Below are positions 1 to 9,194 of a stretch of 51,655 nt of DNA, in pieces. The notes under the pieces are model-generated. The model was not told the DNA's origin and searched no databases. It worked only from the letters and a program-made list of their open reading frames with translations. Source of the DNA: an uncultured Clostridium sp. (GTDB taxonomy: Bacteria > Bacillota > Clostridia > UBA1212 > UBA1255); assembly GCA_900543695.1 (NCBI GenBank), contig UQSG01000022.1:1-51655 (forward strand), given 5' to 3'. How positions within the stretch are numbered: the stretch's first letter is position 1; each line of letters starts with the position of its first letter. The position numbers and the translations under genes are program-made.

Positions 1-85
1 GGACTTCGCTATTTTTTTCTAGGTTCACTTGTAACACATGTATTGTAATCCTACAAATGAAAATGAGCAAAACATGAAGGGAAGA

Positions 86-114
86 TTGACACAGGAAAAC
101 CAAATCTGTATAAT
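86..114 (+). promoter_or_regulatory. Sigma-A promoter for the sugar dehydratase gene
   Basis: TTGACA at 86-91 and TATAAT at 109-114 are separated by 17 bases. Both hexamers match the consensus exactly. Transcription would begin near 121, leaving a short leader before the ribosome binding site AGGGGGG at 134-140. A T-run at 11-17 could be the tail of an upstream gene's terminator, but its hairpin would lie outside the window. Confidence 0.85.
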
Positions 115-141
115 ATTTCTCGCATGTATGAATAGGGGGGC

Positions 142-2064
142 ATGATTCTCTTGCGCGTTAAATTAAAATATCTTTTGCTGATTCCGATCGATCTCATTGT
201 AATTTTTACAAGTTATACGCTTTGTTTTCTATTCTGGGATCTGAACGCTCCTGCTTCCGCGCCGGAGCTGATCCGCTGCCTGCCGCTGATCTGTGCGCTG
301 GCCGCTGTATATTTAATCGTATATTTTTTGTTCGATATGTATAATATTTCGCTCCGCCAGATCTCGTTTCCGGATCTTTTCACCATTTTTTTTGCCAACC
401 TGTCTTCGATGGTCCTGTCGTTAGCCGTAAACTTTTTCTTCGCCGGCGTTCTGAAGGACAGGCTGCCGTCCTTTCATTACGGCGTGGTGCTGATGGCGTC
501 GGCGCTCATTCTGCTGGGCTCCTGCTTCGTGCGCTGCGCGCCGCGTGCGGCCATTATCTTGCGGTATCAGGTGAAAAGTAAAAGGAATCCCAATAAAACA
601 TGTCAAAACGTTATGATATACGGAGCGGGGCAGGCCGGAAGCACGCTGTACAAAGAATTTGCACGGAATCCGGAACTGGGAATGCGCGTCTGCTGCTACT
701 ACGACGACGATCCGCAGAAAGCCGGCAGCCGGCTGAACGGTCTGAAAATATACGGCCCGGGAAGCAGTCTTCAGAGGATCGTCCACGATTACGCCATTAA
801 AACTATTATTATCGCTGTTCCGTCGGCTTCCGGCGAGCATCAGACGGAAATGGTCAACCGCTGCAAATCTCTGGGATGCCGGCTGAAAATCCTGCCGCTG
901 CTATATGATCTGGTGATCGAAGAGGAAAGCCTGTATCGGAATCTTCGGAACATCGACGTCAACGATCTGCTCGGCAGGAAAGAAAAAAATATCAATATAG
1001 AGGACGTAAGCGGATATATCTGCGGAAGGACGATCCTTGTTACGGGAGCCGGCGGTTCCATCGGCTCCGAGCTTTGCCGCCAGATTTCCAGGTTCCGGCC
1101 GCGCCGTCTTGTTCTGTTTGATATTTATGAGAATAACATGTACGATCTGATCAGCGAGCTGACGATCAATCTGCATCTCGACCAGGAAATGGAAATTGTT
1201 TCTTATATCGGCTCGGTGCGAGATTTCGAACGCATCAACGGGATCTGCGCGCAGGAACGGCCGGATGTGATTTTCCACGCGGCGGCGCATAAGCACGTTC
1301 CGTTTATGGAGGAGGCGCCGGGAGAGGCCGTCAAGAACAACGTATTCGGAACGTATCACGTTGCAAAAGCGGCGGATTTGAACCATGTCGGAACGTTCGT
1401 CCTGATTTCCACGGACAAAGCCGTCAATCCCACCAATGTTATGGGTACGACAAAGCGCCTTGCGGAGCTGGTTGTCCAGGCATATGCGCAGATAAGTCAG
1501 ACGCGTTTCGTTGCAGTGCGTTTCGGAAACGTACTGAACAGCAACGGCAGCGTGGTTCCCCTGTTCAAGCGTCAGATCGCAAACGGCGGCCCCGTGACCG
1601 TCACGCACCCGGAAATTACGCGCTTTTTCATGACAATTCCGGAAGCGGCGAGACTTGTGATTCAGGCCGGCTCCATGGCAAAGGGCGGAGAAATTTTCGT
1701 GCTGGATATGGGAAAGCCTGTTAAAATTTTAGATCTGGCGATGGATATGATCCGAATTTCCGGCTATACCCCCGGCGTCGACATGAAAATCGAGTTTACA
1801 GGGCTGCGTCCGGGTGAAAAGCTGTATGAAGAACTGCTTCAGGATGAAGAGGGCACTTCCCAAACGTCACACGACGGAATTTTCATTGGCAGTCCTTCTC
1901 ACGTGACGTGGGAAGAAATTGAAAGAATATTAAAGGAGCTGCAGGAAGCGCTCGCCGCTTCGTCCGACGAAGCAATCATTGAATGCCTGAAACGAAACGT
2001 GCCGACCTATCATCCGGAACGGAATATGGAGAAAAAAGCATATAATTCAGCGAAAGTTAATTAA
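142..2064 (+). CDS. Membrane-anchored NDP-sugar 4,6-dehydratase (CapD/PglF/FlaA1-like)
   Basis: This protein belongs to the polysaccharide biosynthesis family that makes 4-keto-6-deoxy nucleotide sugars, most likely from UDP-HexNAc, for surface glycans. The N-terminal 140 residues contain about four hydrophobic segments. A first Rossmann motif GAGQAG lies near residue 160 and a second, TGAGGSIGSE, near 301. The TDKAVNPTNVMGTTKR region near 424 has the Thr-Asp-Lys dehydratase triad and a Met where most short-chain dehydrogenases have the catalytic Tyr, which is typical of this subfamily. At 640 residues it is the usual full length. The start is uncertain: ATG at 142 is one base from AGGGGGG, whereas TTG at 151 is ten bases away and may be the real start. 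No glycosyltransferase is adjacent in the window. Confidence 0.9.
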   Translation: MILLRVKLKYLLLIPIDLIVIFTSYTLCFLFWDLNAPASAPELIRCLPLICALAAVYLIVYFLFDMYNISLRQISFPDLFTIFFANLSSMVLSLAVNFFFAGVLKDRLPSFHYGVVLMASALILLGSCFVRCAPRAAIILRYQVKSKRNPNKTCQNVMIYGAGQAGSTLYKEFARNPELGMRVCCYYDDDPQKAGSRLNGLKIYGPGSSLQRIVHDYAIKTIIIAVPSASGEHQTEMVNRCKSLGCRLKILPLLYDLVIEEESLYRNLRNIDVNDLLGRKEKNINIEDVSGYICGRTILVTGAGGSIGSELCRQISRFRPRRLVLFDIYENNMYDLISELTINLHLDQEMEIVSYIGSVRDFERINGICAQERPDVIFHAAAHKHVPFMEEAPGEAVKNNVFGTYHVAKAADLNHVGTFVLISTDKAVNPTNVMGTTKRLAELVVQAYAQISQTRFVAVRFGNVLNSNGSVVPLFKRQIANGGPVTVTHPEITRFFMTIPEAARLVIQAGSMAKGGEIFVLDMGKPVKILDLAMDMIRISGYTPGVDMKIEFTGLRPGEKLYEELLQDEEGTSQTSHDGIFIGSPSHVTWEEIERILKELQEALAASSDEAIIECLKRNVPTYHPERNMEKKAYNSAKVN

Positions 2065-2189
2065 TTATTCAAAAATATTTCTTCCGGCGACATGCGCAAT
2101 ACAAGATACTTTTGTATACTTTAAAATAATTATTCGCGCGGCATTGCGCTATAAATGCGAAAAATGCATGGATTTCGGAGGGCAGTTGG

Positions 2190-3146
2190 ATGATTGAGAT
2201 AAAAAATCTCACGAAACGGTATGGACAGATACGGGCTGTAGACGATATTTCGCTTACAATCAAAAAAGGAGAGATCCTGGGCTTCCTGGGGCCGAACGGC
2301 GCGGGAAAATCCACTACCATGAATATACTGACGGGATATATTTCCGCTACGTCAGGTTCAGTTTCGGTCGGCGGATACGATATCATGGATTCGCCGCGGG
2401 AGGCGAAGCGTCTGATCGGATATCTGCCGGAGCAGCCGCCGCTTTATTACGACATGACGGTAAACGAGTATTTGCGTTTTATCTGCGATTTAAAAAGCGT
2501 TCCGCTGAAACAGCGCCGGCGCCAGCTGGACGAAATTCTGTATCTTGTCAAAATCGGCGACATGAGGGACCGGCTGATCAAGAATTTATCAAAAGGGTAT
2601 AAGCAAAGAGTCGGCGTTGCTCAGGCGCTTGTCGGCAACCCTCAGGTTTTGGTTCTGGACGAGCCTACCGTAGGCCTGGATCCCAAGCAGATCATTGAGA
2701 TTCGGAAGCTGATCGGGGCGCTGCGTCATGAGCATACGATCATACTGAGCACGCATATTCTGCAGGAGGTCAACGCCGTCTGCAGCACGGTAGCCGTAAT
2801 CAATAAAGGAAAATTGGCGGCGTCAGGTTCCGTTTCTGACTTTACGGCGGCCGAAGGCACCGTTAGTAAATTTATGATCAGCGTTGTGGGAGGCAGCGGA
2901 AAATCCGAAATCCAAAAAGTGCTGCAGAATGTGGACGGCGTCCGCCGCGTAGATTTTGTGCGCGTAGATAAGGACGCATTTATTTTCAATGTGGAATCCG
3001 AAAAGAAGAGCGACGTGCGGCGCGGCGTGTTTAATGCGCTGGCGCATGCGAATATGGCTGAAATTGAGCTGCGCCCGGTCGGCCGGACGCTGGAAGAAAT
3101 TTTCATCGATATCGTCAGCAAGGAGCAGGTTCCTGCTGCGGAATAA
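2190..3146 (+). CDS. ABC transporter ATP-binding protein, GldA/NatA-like
   Basis: This is the nucleotide-binding subunit of an ABC-2 type exporter. Walker A GPNGAGKST is near residues 34-42, the signature LSKGYKQRVG near 133, and Walker B VLVLDEPT near 153-160, followed by the D-loop and a switch histidine in LSTHIL. A C-terminal extension of about 100 residues after the ATPase core is usual in GldA-like proteins. The start follows GGAGGG closely. It is followed after 21 bases by the permease and then by GldG-like and DUF4340 genes, so the four are read as one operon. The transported substrate cannot be inferred. Confidence 0.92.
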   Translation: MIEIKNLTKRYGQIRAVDDISLTIKKGEILGFLGPNGAGKSTTMNILTGYISATSGSVSVGGYDIMDSPREAKRLIGYLPEQPPLYYDMTVNEYLRFICDLKSVPLKQRRRQLDEILYLVKIGDMRDRLIKNLSKGYKQRVGVAQALVGNPQVLVLDEPTVGLDPKQIIEIRKLIGALRHEHTIILSTHILQEVNAVCSTVAVINKGKLAASGSVSDFTAAEGTVSKFMISVVGGSGKSEIQKVLQNVDGVRRVDFVRVDKDAFIFNVESEKKSDVRRGVFNALAHANMAEIELRPVGRTLEEIFIDIVSKEQVPAAE

Positions 3147-3167
3147 GTCAAAGGTGCGTGTTTTTAT

Positions 3168-3881
3168 ATGTTAACAATTTACAAAAGGGAGATGGCGTCT
3201 TATTTCCGTTCTCCTGTGGCGTATTGCATTATGGGTTTTTTTATGGCGATCGTGGGTCTGATGTTCTGGATCAACAATATTCTGAACGCTTCAGCGCAGT
3301 TTTCCCAGACACTGAGCTCCATAGGCGTATTTCTGACGTTTCTTGTTCCGATTATTACGATGAAGCTTCTGTCGGATGAAAAAAAGAACGGAACGGAGGT
3401 ATTGCTCAGAACGTGTCCCGTTCCGATGTGGAAGATCGTAACCGGAAAATATCTTGCTTCCGTTACGCTTTTTCTGATCATGACGCTGCTTACGTTTATC
3501 TTTCCCGTGCTGATCGCATTCCTTGCGGAGGAAGGAGCCGTGCTGGGGACTGCGCAGGATATGGGCAGTTATATCGGGTTCTTCTTATTGGGAGCATCTT
3601 ACTTAGCAATCAGCCTGTTTGTCTCCTCCTTTACGGAAAGTCAGGCGGTGGCGGCGGTAGCGGGAATCGTTACCTTGATCATTTTCTATTTTCTGCAGTC
3701 GATCGGCGCGTCTCTGGGAACGGCGTTCGGCGCCGCGCTGCAATGGATTGCTCCGCTTGCAAGATATCAGGACTTCACGGTAGGCTCTTTTAATTTTGCT
3801 TCGCTGATCTTTTATATTTCATTTTCGGCGATGCTCGTGTTTATGACCTATGTCAATCTGGAAAGAAAACGCTGGAACTGA
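3168..3881 (+). CDS. ABC-2 type permease, GldF-like
   Basis: A 237-residue integral membrane protein with about six hydrophobic segments. It opens with a short cytoplasmic stretch, MLTIYKREMASYFRSP, a typical beginning for GldF-type ABC-2 permeases. The loop MKLLSDEKKNGTEVLLRTCP after the second membrane segment is the conserved ABC-2 coupling region. It lies between the ATPase gene and the GldG-like gene with short spacers, which supports co-transcription and assembly as one transporter. In gliding Bacteroidetes GldAFG supports motility; in Clostridia the family role is unknown, so no motility claim is made. Confidence 0.88.
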   Translation: MLTIYKREMASYFRSPVAYCIMGFFMAIVGLMFWINNILNASAQFSQTLSSIGVFLTFLVPIITMKLLSDEKKNGTEVLLRTCPVPMWKIVTGKYLASVTLFLIMTLLTFIFPVLIAFLAEEGAVLGTAQDMGSYIGFFLLGASYLAISLFVSSFTESQAVAAVAGIVTLIIFYFLQSIGASLGTAFGAALQWIAPLARYQDFTVGSFNFASLIFYISFSAMLVFMTYVNLERKRWN

Positions 3882-3910
3882 GCGCCTGCTTTTGAAAGGA
3901 ACGGAAATCT

Positions 3911-5407
3911 ATGCTTAAGAAAAACAGAAAAGAAACTCCTCTGGACGAACATACGCCTCCTAAAACAGGCAGCTTGTTAAAAAGACGCGTTAATTACGGA
4001 ATCGGGTATGTTTTGCTGATTGTCGCTACGATCGTGGTATTTGTGGTGGTGAATGTCATTCTCGAACGACTGCCGATGTCTGTGGATCTGACGGCCAATG
4101 AGCAGTTTTCCATTACGGATGAAACGAAGGATATTCTGGAGAATCTCACTGAAGACGTTGAAATCATTGCGCTTTACGATCGGGTAAAAGGGATGGCAGA
4201 TACGCAGCGTGCAGAGGTAATCCGGATTCTGGATCTTTATGATGCGTATTCACACGTCAACGTCTCCTATGTTTCTCTGGACAGCAACCCGAATATCGTC
4301 AACGAGACGGTAGGCCAGGCGAGCGCAGCCGCCTATTCCGAAGGCGACTATATTGTAAAAAGCGGAAAACGTACGAAACGGATTGCAGCAAACGATATGT
4401 TTGAAACGTCTACGCAATATATCAGCAATATTATACCGGTTACTTACGCCACCGGCAATCAGACGGAGCTTCGGGTGAGCACGGCGATTAAATATGTGAC
4501 GCTGGAAACGATCCCCAATCTGTACGTTTCTACCGGGCTGCAGGAAGAAGACATGTCTTACTTTGGAAAAATATTCGAAGATCTGGATAATATGAACATC
4601 CTTGTAAAAGAAATTAACCTGTCCCAGGTTGACGCAATCCCTGAGGATGCGGGAGCAATCCTTTTCCTGAGCCCGAAGCGGGATTTGTCCGAGCTGGAAT
4701 ACGACATGCTGCACCAGTGGCTTTCTTATGACGGGGGGATGGCGTTTTTCGCATTTGATTCCGATATGACGGCGACGAGCCTGGAGCGCTTCAATCTCCT
4801 GCTTTCGGAGCTGTACGGCTTATCCGTCAACAATGATATCGTATCCGACGAGGAGGCCTATCAGATCGCAGCGGCGGCAAAGCCGTCTGTAATTACGGCC
4901 TCTGCGCAAAACAACGGCCCGCTTTCCGTAAATCAGCTGAATAAAACGTACTTTTCCTATGATTCCAGAAGCATTAATCTGCTCAGCACTGCCGGATATT
5001 TTGAATCGTTTCCTCTGATTCAGACCTCGTCCACCGCCACTTCGACTGCGTACGGGACGGGATCGGAAACGGTAGGAGTCGCAACGCTGGCTGCGTGCGG
5101 TGAGTATTACGGAAACGGGGAACATTCGCGTGTCGTCGTTTTGGGGTCAAGCCTCGGCCTTACGGATGAAAATATTCAGCAATATTCCGACACGGCATCC
5201 GAGCTTCTGTTCCTATACAGCGTCGACTGGATGATGGGAGAGGATACGATGGAATCGCTGAATATTGAAACAAAACAGTATTCTACAACGGTTCTTACGG
5301 TAGACAGCGCCAAGAGCAAATGGATCTTTGCTTTTTCTGTGATCCTATATCCGGTGGCTATTATTGCGGTCGGTCTGGTAATCTGGCTGAAGCGGCGCCA
5401 TCTGTAA
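3911..5407 (+). CDS. GldG-family ABC transporter auxiliary protein
   Basis: A 498-residue protein with one N-terminal membrane segment at about residues 30-53, a large extracytoplasmic region and a second membrane segment just before a short basic tail (WLKRRHL). The start of the outer domain, with LTANEQFSITDETKDILENL soon after the membrane segment, is characteristic of the GldG / ABC-transporter auxiliary family (PF09822-like). The ATG follows AAAGGAACGG. Its position directly after the GldF-like permease supports a partnership with that transporter. It could be a periplasm-facing sensor or scaffold; no catalytic motif is visible. Confidence 0.85.
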   Translation: MLKKNRKETPLDEHTPPKTGSLLKRRVNYGIGYVLLIVATIVVFVVVNVILERLPMSVDLTANEQFSITDETKDILENLTEDVEIIALYDRVKGMADTQRAEVIRILDLYDAYSHVNVSYVSLDSNPNIVNETVGQASAAAYSEGDYIVKSGKRTKRIAANDMFETSTQYISNIIPVTYATGNQTELRVSTAIKYVTLETIPNLYVSTGLQEEDMSYFGKIFEDLDNMNILVKEINLSQVDAIPEDAGAILFLSPKRDLSELEYDMLHQWLSYDGGMAFFAFDSDMTATSLERFNLLLSELYGLSVNNDIVSDEEAYQIAAAAKPSVITASAQNNGPLSVNQLNKTYFSYDSRSINLLSTAGYFESFPLIQTSSTATSTAYGTGSETVGVATLAACGEYYGNGEHSRVVVLGSSLGLTDENIQQYSDTASELLFLYSVDWMMGEDTMESLNIETKQYSTTVLTVDSAKSKWIFAFSVILYPVAIIAVGLVIWLKRRHL

Positions 5408-5426
5408 AGTCAGGAGGAAACGAGCT

Positions 5427-6854
5427 ATGAAGCAGTACAAAACAACGATCATATCCCTTATTATCATCGCGGTGGTAGCGGCGGGGTTTTTCATTGTATC
5501 TGCCGTACTCGACCGAAATCAGACGAATGAGAATCCTGCCGGCGCCACCGCGGAAGAGCAATCGGGCGAGAAAATCTTTAATATTGAAAGTGTTTCGGAA
5601 ATCAGCGCATACGAATGCAATATTGTTGACGACATCAGGCTGGAACGAGGCTCCTCCGACGAATGGACTTGTACGTCTTATCCGGATCTGACGCTCTATG
5701 AGGCCGGAATCGTCTCCGGACTCAACTCGATCAGGCAATGTATGGCGGTCCTCGTATACGAAGGTGAGATCACCGACGAAATCATAAAAAACTATGAAAT
5801 TTCACGCACCGAATATATCAAGGTACAGCTGAAGGACGGAACGGAATATACGCTGCACTTCGGGATGCAGAAGCCGGGCACGTCGTCCTGCTTTGCCGTT
5901 GTGGAAGAAATGAATAAAGTATATCTAATGAACAGCACGTATAAAGATTCCATCATTATAACGAAAGAAAATCTGCTTCATACAAAGATCTTTAATTTTA
6001 ATGATGAAGGAAAAATCAAAGGAATAGAAATCCAAAAGTCCGGAGAGCAGTTTGTGGTTCTTTCTGCGGTTTTATCTGATGAAAACAGAGCGTGGACCAT
6101 GGAATTTCCCCTGAACAGAGAGGGCGACGATTCGCATATCGAGGATGTGCTTACGGCGGTGACTGCCCTGTATACTGAGGATTACATCGAGGGAGACTGC
6201 CAGGATCTTTCAAAATACGGTCTTGAAAATCCGTACTATGTTCTGCGGCTCACGGACAACAAGGGAACACAGACGCTGTCCCTCGGTAATAAGGTTCCGG
6301 AGGGAAATGCATATTATTGTATTTTCGGCGGAGAAAACAATGTTTTTACCGTAGGGACCTCTACCCTGACCTTCCTTGACGATACGGAGCTCAAATACAT
6401 GAATCCTTCCATTTTCAACAGAATGTATACGGAGCTTGAATTGATTAAAATCGACGTGACCTGCGGGGAATATAATGAGTCGTACACGATGGGCTTTGAC
6501 ATTTGGGAGGACGGAGAACAGCTGTATTTTAACGATGCGCCGCTTCCGGACGACAATACCATTATCCGGGCGTTCCGAAGAATGAATACGGCGCTTTATT
6601 CGCTCGATCTGGTCGGGCTGGCTCCCGAGCCGGAGACAAAAGGGGAACGTCTGATCGCAGTTGAATATCACACCAGCAGCGGAGAAACGATTCTAGTGGA
6701 AGGCTTCCGAAGGGACGAAACGACGATGAGCCTTTATGAAAACGGCGTCTACTGCGGAGGTTACGATCATATCCGCCAGATTACAGGGACCAATGACGCT
6801 TACGGGATTCTCGGAACGCTGGAAAATTTCAGGACATTATCAGGAATGAATTAG
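5427..6854 (+). CDS. DUF4340 domain protein, partner of the GldAFG-like transporter
   Basis: A 475-residue protein with a single N-terminal membrane segment (about residues 7-27) and a long extracytoplasmic part. The repeated pattern of beta-rich units, such as YGLENPYYVLRLTDNKG with matching turns, fits DUF4340, a family usually encoded just after GldG homologues. It starts 19 bases after the gldG-like gene behind AGGAGG. The role is unknown; the context indicates an envelope accessory of the exporter. It is the last gene of the cluster, since the next gene lacks a clear start and has a different theme. Confidence 0.8.
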   Translation: MKQYKTTIISLIIIAVVAAGFFIVSAVLDRNQTNENPAGATAEEQSGEKIFNIESVSEISAYECNIVDDIRLERGSSDEWTCTSYPDLTLYEAGIVSGLNSIRQCMAVLVYEGEITDEIIKNYEISRTEYIKVQLKDGTEYTLHFGMQKPGTSSCFAVVEEMNKVYLMNSTYKDSIIITKENLLHTKIFNFNDEGKIKGIEIQKSGEQFVVLSAVLSDENRAWTMEFPLNREGDDSHIEDVLTAVTALYTEDYIEGDCQDLSKYGLENPYYVLRLTDNKGTQTLSLGNKVPEGNAYYCIFGGENNVFTVGTSTLTFLDDTELKYMNPSIFNRMYTELELIKIDVTCGEYNESYTMGFDIWEDGEQLYFNDAPLPDDNTIIRAFRRMNTALYSLDLVGLAPEPETKGERLIAVEYHTSSGETILVEGFRRDETTMSLYENGVYCGGYDHIRQITGTNDAYGILGTLENFRTLSGMN

Positions 6855-6907
6855 GGCAAAGCTTCATACCATAATAGAGAACGACATCTGTAAAGAAGCT
6901 GTTTCAG

Positions 6908-7900
6908 ATCAAAAAAGCGTTTATTGTCGGCGCCGTTTATCTTTCTGCGATTATCGGCGCCGGCTTTGCTACCGGCAGAGAAATAATGACCTATTTTGCG
7001 CGCTTTGGATACCCGGGACTGATCGGCCTTTTCGCAGCGTGCGCTCTGATTGCGTTTTGCGGTGCAAAGGCGCTTCTCACGGTTTTGCGCGGAAGAATTC
7101 TTGATCCGCATGCGCTGAATATCGCGCTGGGTGGAAAGGGCTTTGGGACGTTTCTTACGATCTGCTGCGGCCTGTTTGCTTATTCCGCTTATATTATCAT
7201 GCTTGCAGGAATTCGGCAGCTCTGCGGCGGCAGTCTGGCAGCCGTTCTTCTCGTTTCAGTTTGTGCATATATCGTGTTATATAAGGGCTTTGGCATGCTT
7301 GTAAAAATTTGTGGGATCTGTGCGCCGTTCCTCGCAGTTGCAATCGCAATAACGGCGCTTGGGGGCTCTTTTAGCGGAGCCGGGGCTGCCGCGGCAGCCG
7401 CTTATGAATGCAAGCCGCTCCAAATTGCAGTAAAAGCCATTCTCTATGCGGGATACAATGTACTGACTTCTATTTGCGTTCTCGGCCGTTCCCTTCATCT
7501 GCTGGAATCCGGAAAAACCGCCGTCCGGGGCGCAATCCTCGGCGCCGCAATGCTTTTTCTATCCGGAACCGCTGTGCTGGTTGCGCTGGTACACGGCGGT
7601 ATTCCGCCGAATCGGTACGAAATGCCGGTACTGGCTTTATTTGCGAAAGAAAGTATCGTTTTTCATGCGGTGCTTCTGACTACGATGTTCCTCTCGGCGA
7701 TTTCGGGCCTGACCAGCACCTGCGTTTTCTTTACAGGCCTTCTGCCGGAACGGAAAATGGGGATTCTTCTGGGCCTTGCCGCAATTCCTGCGACTTATAT
7801 TACATTTGGAAAGCTTATGGATGTGCTGTATCCTATATTCGGCGTCGCAGGAATATTTTTGATGATTGTACTTGCGCTGATAGGGAAGAAAAATGTATAA
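6908..7900 (+). CDS. YkvI-type membrane protein (APC-fold transporter), start codon unresolved
   Basis: The open frame encodes about ten hydrophobic segments and carries IGAGFATGREI close to its N-terminus, the conserved unwound first helix of the YkvI family (COG3949-like, LeuT/APC fold). The first ATG, at 6986, lies after this motif, so starting there would delete the first helix. Conserved-looking sequence continues upstream to an in-frame stop at 6875-6877, and there is no ATG, GTG or TTG in that stretch. ATC at 6908, which would give Met-Lys-Lys-Ala-Phe, and CTG at 6899 are the remaining candidates; only a weak AAAGAAG at 6892-6898 precedes them. The coordinates use ATC. The substrate is unknown. 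Confidence 0.75.
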   Translation: MKKAFIVGAVYLSAIIGAGFATGREIMTYFARFGYPGLIGLFAACALIAFCGAKALLTVLRGRILDPHALNIALGGKGFGTFLTICCGLFAYSAYIIMLAGIRQLCGGSLAAVLLVSVCAYIVLYKGFGMLVKICGICAPFLAVAIAITALGGSFSGAGAAAAAAYECKPLQIAVKAILYAGYNVLTSICVLGRSLHLLESGKTAVRGAILGAAMLFLSGTAVLVALVHGGIPPNRYEMPVLALFAKESIVFHAVLLTTMFLSAISGLTSTCVFFTGLLPERKMGILLGLAAIPATYITFGKLMDVLYPIFGVAGIFLMIVLALIGKKNV

Positions 7901-7938
7901 TATCAAAACAGGATCATATCGGAGAGGTCGGGAAGAGT

Positions 7939-9174
7939 TTGCCGGATACAAAAGAAAAGCACGAAAAACGGTCGAAAATCATACCGCATGGAGAAATGGA
8001 CAAACGCCGCGCAGCGCAGAAAAGAAAGCGCAGGCGCCTCCTGGGTCTGATTGCCGCCGTCATTGCAGCCGTTTTGCTGATCGTGTTTTTCGCAAAGGGC
8101 GGATATGAAAAAATTCTTGATTTTCTGGGCATAGAACGGAATATTGCCGTGACGCCGACGATTACGGAGGTTGCGTGCGAGCTGAAAGGCGAACCCGTCA
8201 TAGCCGGCGTCGGCGGTACGATAATCATTTATGACGAACAGGGCGTAACCGGTTACGGATCGGACGGAAAATGGAAATGGAACGAGGCCTGTACGTTGGA
8301 AAATCCCGTCGTGTCCTACTGCGGCGGCAGCGTGGTTTATACGGATTCGGGCGGCACTGCCGCATACGCGTTCGGCCCGGAGGGAATCCTGTGGCGCTAT
8401 GGCAGCGAGAAGAAGCTCATGGCCGTATTCGGCGGCGCTTCGGGGCAGATCTGCATGATCCATGAAGAAAACGAATACCTCTCGGCTGCAACGATTTTTG
8501 AATATGACGAGAAATCTTCCGAACTGAGGGAGCTTTTCACTCGGAAATTCGGCTCGCATTATATGCTGGCGGGAGCCGTTTCTCCGGACGGCAGACAGCT
8601 GGCGCTTTCCGGCGCATATTCGAAGGGCGGCGACGCAGCCGGAATCGTATCCTTTCTGAGAATGTCCGACGGCGAAGTTTTTACCAGCGATGCGGAAGAC
8701 GAAATTTATGTAAAAATGTTTTATGCAGACGATGGGAGGCTATTTGCCGCAAACAGCGATTCCGTGCGCGTTTTATATCATTCTCTGACAGCGTCCTCCG
8801 AGGAGGATTCGGACCAGGAAATCTGGAACCGGGAAAATGGCCGGGAGCTGCTTGCGGACGCCGTGCTGGTGAACGGAAAATATCTCGTCGCAGCGCTGAA
8901 CTCTGAGAATTCTGGGAAAACTGTGGTCAAGGGCTATGATACTGCGGGAAAAGAACGTTTAAATTTTGAAATATCCGGCAATATTATCGGTATGCATACC
9001 GCCGGAGACGCCGTGCTGCTTTATACAGACCGATATATATATATGTATAATGAAAAGGGGCTCCTGATCGGGACGCAGGAGGCAGGCTTTACGATTAAGA
9101 AAGCCGTATGCACGGACAGCCGCCACGCTGCGGTATACGGGGACGGAAGGGTTCTTTCCGTATCGTTTCAATAA
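7939..9174 (+). CDS. Membrane-anchored DUF5711-like protein (propeller-like)
   Basis: From TTG at 7939 the product has 411 residues. It has a very basic cytoplasmic head (KRRAAQKRKRRR), one membrane segment at about residues 36-53, and a long outer domain. That domain repeats short blade-like units (VVSYCGGSVVYTDSGG, GSHYMLAGAVSPDGRQLALSG) reminiscent of a beta-propeller. This matches the DUF5711 family as I recall it, commonly next to CvpA in Clostridia. GGAGAGG at 7921-7927 is 11 bases from the TTG; ATG at 7996 is an alternative start just before the basic run. The open frame extends far upstream, but that part overlaps the YkvI-type gene and is not coding. Confidence 0.7.
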   Translation: MPDTKEKHEKRSKIIPHGEMDKRRAAQKRKRRRLLGLIAAVIAAVLLIVFFAKGGYEKILDFLGIERNIAVTPTITEVACELKGEPVIAGVGGTIIIYDEQGVTGYGSDGKWKWNEACTLENPVVSYCGGSVVYTDSGGTAAYAFGPEGILWRYGSEKKLMAVFGGASGQICMIHEENEYLSAATIFEYDEKSSELRELFTRKFGSHYMLAGAVSPDGRQLALSGAYSKGGDAAGIVSFLRMSDGEVFTSDAEDEIYVKMFYADDGRLFAANSDSVRVLYHSLTASSEEDSDQEIWNRENGRELLADAVLVNGKYLVAALNSENSGKTVVKGYDTAGKERLNFEISGNIIGMHTAGDAVLLYTDRYIYMYNEKGLLIGTQEAGFTIKKAVCTDSRHAAVYGDGRVLSVSFQ

Positions 9175-9194
9175 TTTTTACGGAGGTCATGGAG

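Noticed and set aside
1..85. TTGTA ... TACAA inverted repeat and the ACATGT core as a possible operator
   Set aside because: Arms are only five bases and the spacing fits no regulator that I can name; too weak to call.
901..1608. Long minus-strand frame inside the sugar dehydratase gene (235 codons)
   Set aside because: It lies wholly opposite a conserved gene, has no ribosome binding site and encodes no recognisable protein; it is a codon-bias shadow.
7408..7938. Upstream extension of the DUF5711-like frame
   Set aside because: It overlaps the YkvI-type gene in another frame and reads as a low-complexity Arg-rich sequence; TTG 7939 is a better start.
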